Shown here: positions 6,766 to 13,805 of the stretch, one piece after another
Layout: each line of letters begins with the position of its first letter
Position numbering within the stretch: the stretch's first letter is position 1
Origin: DATBLE01 sp050258035
Lineage (GTDB): Bacteria; Actinomycetota; Thermoleophilia; Gaiellales; Gaiellaceae
NCBI GenBank assembly: GCA_050258035.1
Contig: JBLMYA010000111.1
Span: 1 to 13,849, forward strand
Reading direction: 5' to 3'
Length of the DNA: 13,849 nucleotides
Translations under genes and position numbers: made by a program
Notes under the pieces: model-generated
Seen by the model: the letters and a program-made list of their open reading frames with translations, nothing else
Database searches by the model: none
Told to the model about the DNA's origin: nothing

Positions 6766-7230
6766 ATGAATCGTCAGAACCTCTTCTCAGACGCATGGGA
6801 TGGAGAGAACGAAGAAGCCGGGACTCGGCATCGGATCTTCTGGCGGCCGGACGACGCCAGGATGGGAGCGACCCTGTACGAACTGGCGCCCGACGCGCCT
6901 GAGACGCGGATGCATATGCACTTCGGAGCCGAAGAGATGTTCTTCGTCCTGAGCGGTCGTCCCCTCTTCCGGAACCAGCACGGCGAAGAGGAGTTGGCTC
7001 CGGGTGACTTCGTCTTCTGCCCCGAGGGACGTGCCGGACTGCACACGTTCAGCAACCCCACCGAAGAACCCGCTCAGATCCTCGCGATCAGCGCTGGGGG
7101 CTTCCCGGACGTGGTCGCCTACCCCGAACACGGATATGCATGGGTGGCGACTCGCGATCCCGATCCCGAGCGACTCGCGAGAAACGGCGACCCCGGCATC
7201 ATCGCTCGCTTCGAGATCCCGATCGAATAA
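6766..7230 (+). CDS. single-domain cupin protein
   Basis: A 154-aa protein with one complete cupin barrel. Cupin motif 1 is at residues 50-64 (His50, His52, Glu57, Gly64, fitting HxHx4Ex6G), and motif 2 at 80-97 (GDFVFCPEG then His93 and Asn97). All four usual metal ligands (two His, Glu, His) are present, so a bound metal is expected. The C-terminal 40 residues (PDVVAYPE...WVATRDPD) are typical of small COG3837-like cupins of unknown function, which may be enzymes or sugar/small-molecule binders. The ATG at 6766 is set by GGAGGT six bases upstream, so the open frame before it is not coding. It is convergent with the P450 operon and divergent from the lipoprotein gene; no functional link to either is shown. 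Confidence 0.88.
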   Translation: MNRQNLFSDAWDGENEEAGTRHRIFWRPDDARMGATLYELAPDAPETRMHMHFGAEEMFFVLSGRPLFRNQHGEEELAPGDFVFCPEGRAGLHTFSNPTEEPAQILAISAGGFPDVVAYPEHGYAWVATRDPDPERLARNGDPGIIARFEIPIE

Positions 7231-7326
7231 TCGCTCGGCCCTATCGACCCTCGTCAGAGCCGAAGGAAGTCGGGACGAAGTCACTCCTCTTCGACCGTTC
7301 GGTGGGAGCGCCAACGTGGCTTCCGT

Positions 7327-7497
7327 TCACCGCCCGATGTGGGTGTTGGTGATCGTCGTGAACTGGAAGATCAGCGCGGCGGCAAGGAAGACGAGCCCAA
7401 GAGCGATCTCGTTGAAGTGGCGCAACTCTCTCCCGGCTGCGGCGAAGACGAACATCCCGAGAGCGGCGACCATGAAGATGAGGGCGAGGATGTCCAC
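7327..7497 (-). CDS. 56-aa two-helix membrane protein, downstream of the P450
   Basis: A short gene on the minus strand: GTG at 7497, stop at 7327. The protein begins VDILALIFMVAALGMFVFAAAG and has two hydrophobic helices at about residues 3-21 and 31-47, separated by a charged turn (GRELRHFNE), then a short polar tail ending THIGR. It starts 15 bases after the P450 stop, with GGGAG seven bases before the GTG, so it is very likely co-transcribed with the P450. No family was recognised. It could tether or accompany the P450 at the membrane, but that is inference; ATG at residue 9 is a possible alternative start, though it would cut into the first helix. Confidence 0.65.
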   Translation of the reverse strand: MDILALIFMVAALGMFVFAAAGRELRHFNEIALGLVFLAAALIFQFTTITNTHIGR

Positions 7498-7512
7498 TCG
7501 GGCTCCCGTCGG

Positions 7513-10500
7513 TCAGCCCCAGAGATCGGGGCGGTAGCGTTTCTCGGTCGTCTCGAGCTGCTGCAAATACGCCTGCGCATGCTCCCGCAGCAGCGAGCCG
7601 TGCTCGGTGACCACGTCGACGAAGGCTTCGTGGACGCCCTCGCGCATCGGCTGCGAGCCGCAGACGTAGACATATCCGCCGGCTGAGAGGAGGCGCCAGA
7701 TGAGCTCGCCGTGCTGCCGGATCCTGTCCTGGACGTAGACCCGGCGACCGGCCCGCTCGCGCGAGGTCGCGAGGTAGACATGGTCGAGCACTCCCTCGGC
7801 CCTGAACCGCTCGATCTCATCCCGGTAGATGAAGTCGAGCTTCCGCGAGCGGATTCCGTTGAAGAGCGCCGCTTCCGCCAGCGCGGCACCCGCCCGCTTC
7901 AGCGCCAGCCGCTCCCAGAGGAACGCCCGCATCGGTGCGAAGCCCGTGCCGGCGGACACGAAGATCATCGGCTTCGACACGTCCCGCTGCAGGTGGAACC
8001 CGTCGGAGCTGTCGAGGAAGACGTTCACGCGGTCCGCCTCGCGGAGCGAGTGGACGTAGTGCGCGGTCATTCCACGGAACTCCCGGTCGGGCATCCCCGG
8101 GACGGGCACCACGTCGAGGCCGACGGTCACGTGGACGACGCCGTCTCCGTGGATCGCGGGGCTCGAGCTCGTCGAGTAGTAGCGGGGCCGGAGCGGTTGC
8201 GCCACCTGCAGGAACTCGAAGATGTTGAGCGAGCAGGACGCGAATTCGTCGAGCAGCCGAACGACGTCGTAGGCGCCGTGGTCGATTGCCGAGCGCAGCG
8301 ACGACTCGGGCCCGTCCGGCGTCTGGAGCACATCGCGAATCTCCTCCAGCCTCGAGCGCTCGACCGGGTCGACGACCTTCTCGATGAGCAGGTCGAGGAG
8401 TGGGACGGTCGGCTTCCCCGCGATGTCGACCAGATTGGTCAGCACGTTCCGAACCTGGAGCACGACGCCCCTGGGCACGGCGCGGACGTTCAACGTCTTC
8501 GGCACCATGAAGAGGCCGTCGAGCGCCGCGCCGAGGTGCTGCGCGAGCCGTTCGACCTGCTCCTCGTCGTTTCTCGGACAGATGCCGAGGTGGTCGCCGG
8601 CCGTATAGGTGACGTCGGGCGGAAGACTGACCTCCAGATGCCGTGTCCGCTTCGGCGACTCCTGCGCCTGGAGCTCGCGGCAGGTGAGCGCGCGAACCGT
8701 GATCGTGGCGGCACCGACGGCGTTCGTCAGGATCGTCGGGACGAGCAAGACCCGCGGCACGGCATCCTCGCCGTGGAGAGACTTCGCCATCGCCGTATTC
8801 GAGTCGGCGCCGGTCAGGGCGCCCGCAGCGGCCTTCTCGGCCGCGACGCGCTCGGCGGCCGCCTTCGTCGGCCGTGCCTCGGAGAGCCGGAGGAGCACCG
8901 GCCAGACGCCGGCGTTCCATTCCCCGTGCAGCAGCTCCCACGTCGGCGACCCGACGTCGCCGTACGCGAAGTCCGCGACCGGTGTCGCGCCGAGCTCGGA
9001 GAGTTTCCTGTGCACGTAGCGGGGGAACGCGAGGAACGCGTTCCACTGGCTGTTGCCAAGCCCCCAGACGAGGTACCGGCAGTTCCGCCACGTCTCTTCA
9101 TCGGCACCACCCTGCTCGAGCCACGATTTGAACAGAGTCGCGTTCGACGGCGGGTTTGACGTGTAGGTGGACGTCATGACGACGAGCAACCACGGCCCGG
9201 TGCGTGGCGGCGATTCCGCCAGCTGGTTCAGTGTGAGCACGTCGCTCGAGTAGCCGTAGAAGCGGCTCCGCTCGGCGAACTGTTCGGCGAGGTCCTTGTT
9301 TGCGCCGAAGTTGCTGCCGTACGCGATCATGAGATGGCGGTAGGCGCTGGTCTCCGGGATCTCCGTTGGCTCACCCCAGTCGCGGCCGGCGGTGGGCGCC
9401 GTCCGCGCCTCGACCGGCCTTGCCCGGAGCGCAAGCGGCGTCCGCCGCTCCTCCTGCACGCGCGGCAGACGGACGATCGGCACCGCCGCCGGCTTCGTCG
9501 TCACGACCGTGTTCTTCGTCACCGTCGCGCCGGGCGCGAGCCGCAGTCGGTAGCGCTTGTAGATCTCGAAGAGGACGACGCGGAGCATCATGAACGTGAC
9601 CTCCTGCGCCATGCACTGCCGCTTGCCGATCGAGAAGGGGATGAACGCGTGGCGCGGCCGGTCGACGACCTTCTCCATCGCGAACTGGTCTGGGTCGAAC
9701 TCGCCGGCGTCCGGCCCCCAGAAGCGTGGGTCGCGCTGGGCGGCAAGCGAGCCGACGAGGATGATGTCCCCCTTGCGGACGCGGTAGCGGCCGAGCATCC
9801 CGTCCTCGAGGCTCCGGCGGATCGTGACCGGCATCGGCGGGTAGATGCGAAGCGTCTCCTTGATCACCTGCGTGGTGTAGGTGAGTGCCATCAGATCGTC
9901 GTACTGCAGGTCGTGGTCCGGGTTGCCGCCGGTGATCGAGTCGACTTCTGCGATCAGGCGCTCCTCGACCTCGGGGTGCGTGGCCAGAACGTAGGCGAGC
10001 CACGCGCCGGTGATCGACGGGCCGTTGAACCCGTTCGAGAGGTGCATGAGGATCTGATCGCGAATCGTCTCGACGTCGAGAAGCTCGCCGGTCTCGGGAT
10101 CCGGTGTGCTGACGAGGCGGCTGAGCAGGTCCGTCTGCTGCCCGAGTGGCTTCGTGTGCATGCGGGCGCGGACCAGCGCCTCCGCCGTGCGGAAGAGCTC
10201 TTTGTTCTGTCGGCGGTAGCGCTTCCGCCGTGCTCGTCGCGCGCGGCCGGCGAAGAGCGTGAAGTCGGGACGCGGCTCGGCCACCCGGAGGATGCTCTCC
10301 TTCGTGCTCTCGGGGACGGCGGCCGCAAATGCATGAGGGCACCCGGAGTCGCCGTCCAGCAGTCCGAAGTCGTAGCTGCACGCGCCGCGGCCGGAGACCT
10401 CGAGCGTGTATCGCTCCATCCAGGTGCGCGCGTCGATCGGCTCGTCGTTGGGGAGCGCGGACCAGGCGGCGACGAGCTTCTGCGCCTGCTCCTTCATCCG

Positions 10501-11256
10501 CTCGAGCTGCGTTCGCTGGTGCGAGGGCGCGTACCACGGCAGCATGACGCGGCGGATGCGCTCGTAGTGGTCGCCGTCTCCGATCACCGAGATGCCACCG
10601 CCTCGCGTGTTGCTCAGCTGGTCGAAGAAGTTGATCTCCTCGACGGGCTTCCCGAACTGCTCCTCGTTCGCCGCCACCTCGTCGAGGAGCCCCGGGTCGG
10701 AGACGAAGAGAATGCGCCACTTCTTCGTGGGGATTCCGACCGCGTAGATGTGGCCGAAACGCCGGTAGTAGTCGAGTTGCGTGTCGTTGTCGTTGAGGAT
10801 GTCGAAGTTCGCGAAGCGCTCGCCCTTCGGTACGAGCCACCGGATGCCGTAGGGGATCTCGAGCGGCCGCTCGCCGACCGGCGCCTCGGCGAGGCGCGGC
10901 GCCGATTCGGTTCGGACGCGACCGATCTTGTAGGACTCTGCCTCCGCGAGTGCCGCCGCCGAGTGCCCTACCGCTGCGTGCGAGACGGTGGCGTCGCGGC
11001 CGAGGTTGGAGAGCAGCGGCTCCGCCCCGCCGGGATGGTGGTCGATCCACACGCTGACGTCGTAGACGAAGCCACCGAAGACGATCCAGCAGTCGCCGGG
11101 CCGATCGTGTCGGCGAATCTCGTCCCAGTCGTATTCGGGGAGATCGTCCGGTGAGCCGATCCGCCCTGCCGGGCCGGCGACCACCGGCGCCGCAGGTCTG
11201 GGCCTCGTCTTCGAGGTCCTGCGATTGGCGACCCCCCCGACCGCCGTTCTAAACAT
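7513..11256 (-). CDS. cytochrome b5 - P450 - reductase fusion (CYP102-like)
   Basis: A 1247-aa self-sufficient P450. Residues 42-114 are a cytochrome b5 domain: HPGG with His74, and second heme ligand His98 at the canonical 24-residue spacing. Residues 145-600 are the P450: ETLR at 467-470 (ExxR) and heme loop FSIGKRQC with thiolate Cys548. The I-helix reads NGFNGPS at 408-414, where P450 BM3 has AGHETTS, so both acid and threonine are absent. Residues 640-790 are the FMN flavodoxin domain (YGSNFGANKD, STYTSNPPSN, WGLGNSQWN). Residues 850-1247 are the FAD/NADPH domain: RPRYYS at 1023-1028, SAGTGFAP, SR at 1165-1166 for the NADPH phosphate, CGS at 1199-1201 and a C-terminal Trp1246. CYP102 enzymes hydroxylate fatty acids with NADPH and O2; the substrate here is unknown. 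ATG at 11256 is preferred to 11352 because the upstream extension overlaps the divergent regulator. Confidence 0.93.
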   Translation of the reverse strand: MFRTAVGGVANRRTSKTRPRPAAPVVAGPAGRIGSPDDLPEYDWDEIRRHDRPGDCWIVFGGFVYDVSVWIDHHPGGAEPLLSNLGRDATVSHAAVGHSAAALAEAESYKIGRVRTESAPRLAEAPVGERPLEIPYGIRWLVPKGERFANFDILNDNDTQLDYYRRFGHIYAVGIPTKKWRILFVSDPGLLDEVAANEEQFGKPVEEINFFDQLSNTRGGGISVIGDGDHYERIRRVMLPWYAPSHQRTQLERMKEQAQKLVAAWSALPNDEPIDARTWMERYTLEVSGRGACSYDFGLLDGDSGCPHAFAAAVPESTKESILRVAEPRPDFTLFAGRARRARRKRYRRQNKELFRTAEALVRARMHTKPLGQQTDLLSRLVSTPDPETGELLDVETIRDQILMHLSNGFNGPSITGAWLAYVLATHPEVEERLIAEVDSITGGNPDHDLQYDDLMALTYTTQVIKETLRIYPPMPVTIRRSLEDGMLGRYRVRKGDIILVGSLAAQRDPRFWGPDAGEFDPDQFAMEKVVDRPRHAFIPFSIGKRQCMAQEVTFMMLRVVLFEIYKRYRLRLAPGATVTKNTVVTTKPAAVPIVRLPRVQEERRTPLALRARPVEARTAPTAGRDWGEPTEIPETSAYRHLMIAYGSNFGANKDLAEQFAERSRFYGYSSDVLTLNQLAESPPRTGPWLLVVMTSTYTSNPPSNATLFKSWLEQGGADEETWRNCRYLVWGLGNSQWNAFLAFPRYVHRKLSELGATPVADFAYGDVGSPTWELLHGEWNAGVWPVLLRLSEARPTKAAAERVAAEKAAAGALTGADSNTAMAKSLHGEDAVPRVLLVPTILTNAVGAATITVRALTCRELQAQESPKRTRHLEVSLPPDVTYTAGDHLGICPRNDEEQVERLAQHLGAALDGLFMVPKTLNVRAVPRGVVLQVRNVLTNLVDIAGKPTVPLLDLLIEKVVDPVERSRLEEIRDVLQTPDGPESSLRSAIDHGAYDVVRLLDEFASCSLNIFEFLQVAQPLRPRYYSTSSSPAIHGDGVVHVTVGLDVVPVPGMPDREFRGMTAHYVHSLREADRVNVFLDSSDGFHLQRDVSKPMIFVSAGTGFAPMRAFLWERLALKRAGAALAEAALFNGIRSRKLDFIYRDEIERFRAEGVLDHVYLATSRERAGRRVYVQDRIRQHGELIWRLLSAGGYVYVCGSQPMREGVHEAFVDVVTEHGSLLREHAQAYLQQLETTEKRYRPDLWG

Positions 11257-11294
11257 TAGATCGGCAATGTATAGAGTGAAGAGACGATTGTCTA
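11248..11294. promoter_or_regulatory. shared divergent promoter/operator of P450 and regulator
   Basis: An AT-rich island in GC-rich surroundings. For the P450 (minus strand), TAGACA (11294-11289) and TACATT (11271-11266) are 17 bases apart and would start transcription two to four bases before the ATG at 11256, giving a leaderless mRNA, in keeping with the lack of a Shine-Dalgarno. Three short inverted repeats overlap the region: TCTAA-N3-TTAGA at 11248-11260, ACATT-N8-AATGT at 11253-11270, and AGAC-N4-GTCT at 11282-11293. The likely binder is the adjacent regulator, by position only. Confidence 0.5.
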
Positions 11295-11992
11295 GCGATT
11301 CCTCGGACACGAGCCATCTCGAACTGCTCGGGCGGCGTGAGCTGCGCTCCACCCTGCTGTACGTCCGCGCGTCACCGGCGCCGGTGACCGCGGACGACGC
11401 CGCGGTCGCGCTCGGCGTCCACCGCAGCGTCGCCCGGGGCAGGCTCGAACGACTTCTCCAGTCGGGGCTGCTCGAAGCGGGCTTCTCGCGCCGCTCCGGA
11501 CGGAGCGGTCCCGGTGCCGGGCGACCGGCAAAGCTCTACTCTCCTGCGCCCGAGCCGGAGGTGCTCGAGTTCCCGCCGCGGCGCTTCCCCGAGCTCGTTG
11601 CGCGCCTCCTCGACGAGGTGCCGGCCGACGGACGTGAGGACGCGCTTCTCCGGGTCGGCCGTGATTTCGGTCGCAAGCTCGGGGCCGGCCTACGACCCGG
11701 CAAGCGCGTCGAAGCGGGCCTCGAGCACGTCTGCGCCACGGTTCGTTCGCTGGGCTTCCATGCCGCCCTGGAGAGGGTTGACGCCGACACGGCAGTGATC
11801 AACACGCCCACCTGTCCCTTGCGCCCGCTCGTCGCGGAACGGCCGGAAGCAGCACATATCGATCGCGGAATGTGGGCCGGGCTCGTCGAACGAGGCGTGC
11901 ACGGGATATCCGCGGAATCGGTGGAGTGCGAGACGCACTCCTGCCTCGACGACGGCGAAACCTGCTCGGTAGTGATCCGATTCCGGCGCTGA
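11267..11992 (+). CDS. winged-helix regulator with C-terminal cysteine cluster
   Basis: A 241-aa protein with an ArsR/DeoR-like winged helix at about residues 24-92: helices around RSTLLYVRAS and TADDAAVALGVHRSVARGRLERLLQSGLLEAGF, and a wing ending GPGAGRPAKLYSPA. The rest resembles COG2345-type regulators, the group containing the iron-sulfur repressor SufR. It has NTPTCPLRPLVAERPE around 179-194 and a late cluster C221, C226, C233, plus C156. These could hold an iron-sulfur cluster or sense redox state; that is inference. ATG at 11267 is chosen because an upstream TTG at 11225 would run over the P450 start. Neither has a ribosome binding site. Divergence from the P450 with about 10 bp between starts points to control of the P450 and itself. 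It is convergent with the cyclic-nucleotide-binding gene. Confidence 0.78.
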   Translation: MYRVKRRLSSDSSDTSHLELLGRRELRSTLLYVRASPAPVTADDAAVALGVHRSVARGRLERLLQSGLLEAGFSRRSGRSGPGAGRPAKLYSPAPEPEVLEFPPRRFPELVARLLDEVPADGREDALLRVGRDFGRKLGAGLRPGKRVEAGLEHVCATVRSLGFHAALERVDADTAVINTPTCPLRPLVAERPEAAHIDRGMWAGLVERGVHGISAESVECETHSCLDDGETCSVVIRFRR

Positions 11993-12019
11993 CCCGGGTC
12001 GCCTCGGCATTGTCCGCGG

Positions 12020-12415
12020 CTACGACAACGTGTGCATCATCGACTGGACGAGTCTCCAGGCGATCGACGGATTGCCCTCGACGACCGTTCGGAAGTCGAG
12101 CGGCGCCAGGCCGAAGCAGTGAAGGTCGCTTGTCGCCGTGATCGTCGCCGCGCGGCCGGAGCCCGTCAGCAGAGCGATCTCGCCGAAGACGTCACCTGCC
12201 GCGAGCGTGCCCTGCCGCTGTCCCTGCACCGTGACCTCGGCCTCGCCGCTCTCGACGATGTAGAAGCCGTCGCCGGGCTCGCCCTCCGTCGTGGCAGTCT
12301 CGCCGGCGGCGAAGGTGCACTCGTACATCCGGTCGGCGAGCGGCTGGAGCTCCTCCGGATCGAGATCGGCGAGGAGCGGTACTCGCCGTAAGGCCTCCAG
12401 CGCCCCGACGATCAC
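12020..12415 (-). CDS. single-domain cyclic-nucleotide-binding protein
   Basis: About 131 aa, consisting of one Crp-type cNMP-binding beta barrel. VPLLADLDPEELQPLADRM forms the N-terminal helices, followed by FAAGETATTEGEPGDGFYIVESGEAEV and the phosphate-binding cassette GDVFGEIALLTGSGRAATITA, which has the conserved FGE, the Ala-Leu pair and RAAT. There is no DNA-binding domain after the barrel; the chain stops after a short C-terminal helix. It may sense cAMP or a related nucleotide and act through a partner, which is not visible here. GTG at 12415 is preferred because similar proteins begin just before the first helix; a GTG at 12475 adds 20 residues. Neither has a good ribosome binding site. 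It is downstream of the sigma-factor pair in the same direction, 204 bases after the end of the 206-aa gene. Confidence 0.82.
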   Translation of the reverse strand: MIVGALEALRRVPLLADLDPEELQPLADRMYECTFAAGETATTEGEPGDGFYIVESGEAEVTVQGQRQGTLAAGDVFGEIALLTGSGRAATITATSDLHCFGLAPLDFRTVVEGNPSIAWRLVQSMMHTLS

Positions 12416-12619
12416 GTCGGATTCATAGCAGGCGAATCCCGCGACCGGAGTCCCTCGGCAAGCGACCGCGCGCACCGATCACCGCGAGCGGCGCCGCGCA
12501 CCTCCCGGGCGGCGACCGCCTGACCCAATTCGACCCGTCACCGAGGTCGAAGTGCTGGTCAATCGCGGCGGGCAACTGCACAAAGTTCGGCAGTTCGGGC
12601 AGAGCGTCGGAAGGCTCGG
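12416..12619. other. intergenic region upstream of the cNMP-binding gene
   Basis: About 200 bases between the 206-aa gene and the cyclic-nucleotide-binding gene. It should carry the latter's promoter, but no clear hexamer pair was seen. A plus-strand frame ending near 12621 (...VTEVEVLVNRGGQLHKV...) is protein-like for about 28 codons but has no start and may be chance or a remnant. No terminator with a clean stem was found. Confidence 0.45.
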
Positions 12620-13240
12620 TTAGGAGCGGTGGGTTGTGGTGCGGATCTTCTCGGCGACTGCGGGGGTTCCGAGGAGGAGGATCAGCAGCCGTGCCTGGAG
12701 CGGCAGCTGCTGATACTGGTGCGCCGCGACGTCGGGGAGCCTCGCGACCACCTCCTCCGGCACCGCGAGCGCTCGCAACAGCGGCTCGGCAGTCGCCGCG
12801 GGCATGCCCGCCCCGACGAGCGCCGCCACCGGATCCGTGTCGAGCTCGGAGCGGTACACATCGTCGCTGGCGATCCGCTCGGCAAGAGCGACGAGCTCAC
12901 CCATCTCCCGCTCCAGTCCGAACGCGAGCTCGCGCATCCCCGCCGCCGCGACCGCAGCAACCGGATCGGCATCGAAACGCTGCCGGAACATCGGGTCGAC
13001 CTCCAGCTTCCGCCCCAGCTCCGCCAGATCGCCGTCTCCCAGCCTCCCCGCCTCCGCCGCAGAAACCCGAACCCGCTGCGCCTTCCTGATCCAACCCGGG
13101 GGAACGGGACGAAGCAGCCGCAGCAGGCGCGCGACCCGCACATCGCCATCAGAGCTCACCGGCACATCAAACAAGACGCCGACGCAACGGCGATTCTTCC
13201 CCAGCATCCGCGACATCGCGCGTCCCACCCCGGCCGCCAC
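12620..13240 (-). CDS. 206-aa protein with two leader-like DPVAA repeats, sigma-linked
   Basis: I do not recognise a named family. The centre has two 32-residue repeats, at about 71-102 and 115-146. They share the pattern L..L...(hydrophobic)..D..(F/Y)R...D.DPVAA(V/L)..AGM, for example FDADPVAAVAAAGM and LDTDPVAALVGAGM. The style resembles Nif11/nitrile-hydratase-type leader domains, but there is no cysteine- or serine-rich core peptide afterwards. A hydrophobic stretch LQARLLILLLG lies near 181-191. The N-terminus is basic. The GTG start at 13240 is fixed from upstream by an immediately preceding in-frame TAG; ATGs at residues 9 and 12 are alternatives. The gene starts 25 bases after the ECF sigma stop, so the two are almost certainly one operon. 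A role as sigma partner is possible from position, but it has no anti-sigma zinc motif or membrane segment. Confidence 0.75.
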   Translation of the reverse strand: MAAGVGRAMSRMLGKNRRCVGVLFDVPVSSDGDVRVARLLRLLRPVPPGWIRKAQRVRVSAAEAGRLGDGDLAELGRKLEVDPMFRQRFDADPVAAVAAAGMRELAFGLEREMGELVALAERIASDDVYRSELDTDPVAALVGAGMPAATAEPLLRALAVPEEVVARLPDVAAHQYQQLPLQARLLILLLGTPAVAEKIRTTTHRS

Positions 13241-13265
13241 CTACGAAAGTCGGCACCGAGCCGGA

Positions 13266-13805
13266 TCATGCCGAACCGACGCTGCCCTCGAAACGCTCGC
13301 GCAGCTTCTCCAGACAGCGCGAGATGCGGCTGGCGATCGTCCCGGACGGGATCCCGAGAGCCTCGCCGATCGTCCGGTAGCTCTCGTCCCGGCAGAAGAA
13401 CCGGTCGAGCACCTCGCGGCAATCCTCCGACAGCCCAGCCAGCGCCTCCCGGACGGCAAACGCCTCGTCCAACTCCGCGATCGTCGCCTCCACCTCTACT
13501 GCCACGATCACCCCCGCCGGCTCCTCACGCGAGCCAGCCGCGAGCCGGTCGAGACAGACCCGCCGAGTCAGCTGCGCGATCCAAGGGCGAAGAGCAGCAC
13601 CATCCCGCAACGAGCCGAGCCGATCGTAAACACGCGCGAACACCTCCTGAAAAACGTCCTCAGCATCATGCTCGCGAAACCGGAAACCACGCACGATAAT
13701 CGCGTACACATAGCGCGAGAACCGCTCGACAAGCTCATTCCACGCCTCCGCCTCCCCCGCCCGACAGCGACGAACGAGCTGAGCATCACCGAGCTCCGCC
13801 ACCAT
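13266..13805 (-). CDS. ECF-family RNA polymerase sigma factor
   Basis: About 179 aa, normal for an extracytoplasmic-function sigma factor with only regions 2 and 4. Region 2 is at about 20-88 (EAWNELVERFSRYVYAI..., then HDAEDVFQEVFARVYDRL for core binding and RPWIAQLTRRVCLDRLA for -10 recognition). A linker near 90-115 follows, and region 4 is at about 115-168 (LSEDCREVLDRFF, then helix-turn-helix SYRTIGEALGIPSGTIASRISRCLEKL) for -35 recognition. It directs RNA polymerase to a specific regulon. ATG at 13805 is preferred; an adjacent GTG at 13808 is equally possible, and there is no Shine-Dalgarno. The gene start lies in the terminal repeat, so its upstream region continues at 78-267 if the sequence is circular. 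No classical anti-sigma gene is adjacent; the next gene is the 206-aa repeat protein. Confidence 0.93.
   Translation of the reverse strand: MVAELGDAQLVRRCRAGEAEAWNELVERFSRYVYAIIVRGFRFREHDAEDVFQEVFARVYDRLGSLRDGAALRPWIAQLTRRVCLDRLAAGSREEPAGVIVAVEVEATIAELDEAFAVREALAGLSEDCREVLDRFFCRDESYRTIGEALGIPSGTIASRISRCLEKLRERFEGSVGSA

Noticed and set aside
7276..7293. Hairpin CGAAG-N8-CTTCG between the convergent cupin and P450 operon ends, as a shared terminator
   Set aside because: The stem is only five pairs with no T-run, too weak to call.
7711..11154. Two very long plus-strand open frames (482 and 606 codons) opposite the P450 fusion
   Set aside because: Both are arginine/aspartate/valine-rich mirror frames of a GC-rich gene; the minus frame carries unambiguous b5, P450 and reductase motifs.
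12629..13699. Plus-strand open frame of 356 codons opposite the sigma and 206-aa genes
   Set aside because: Proline/arginine-rich mirror frame crossing two well-supported minus-strand genes.
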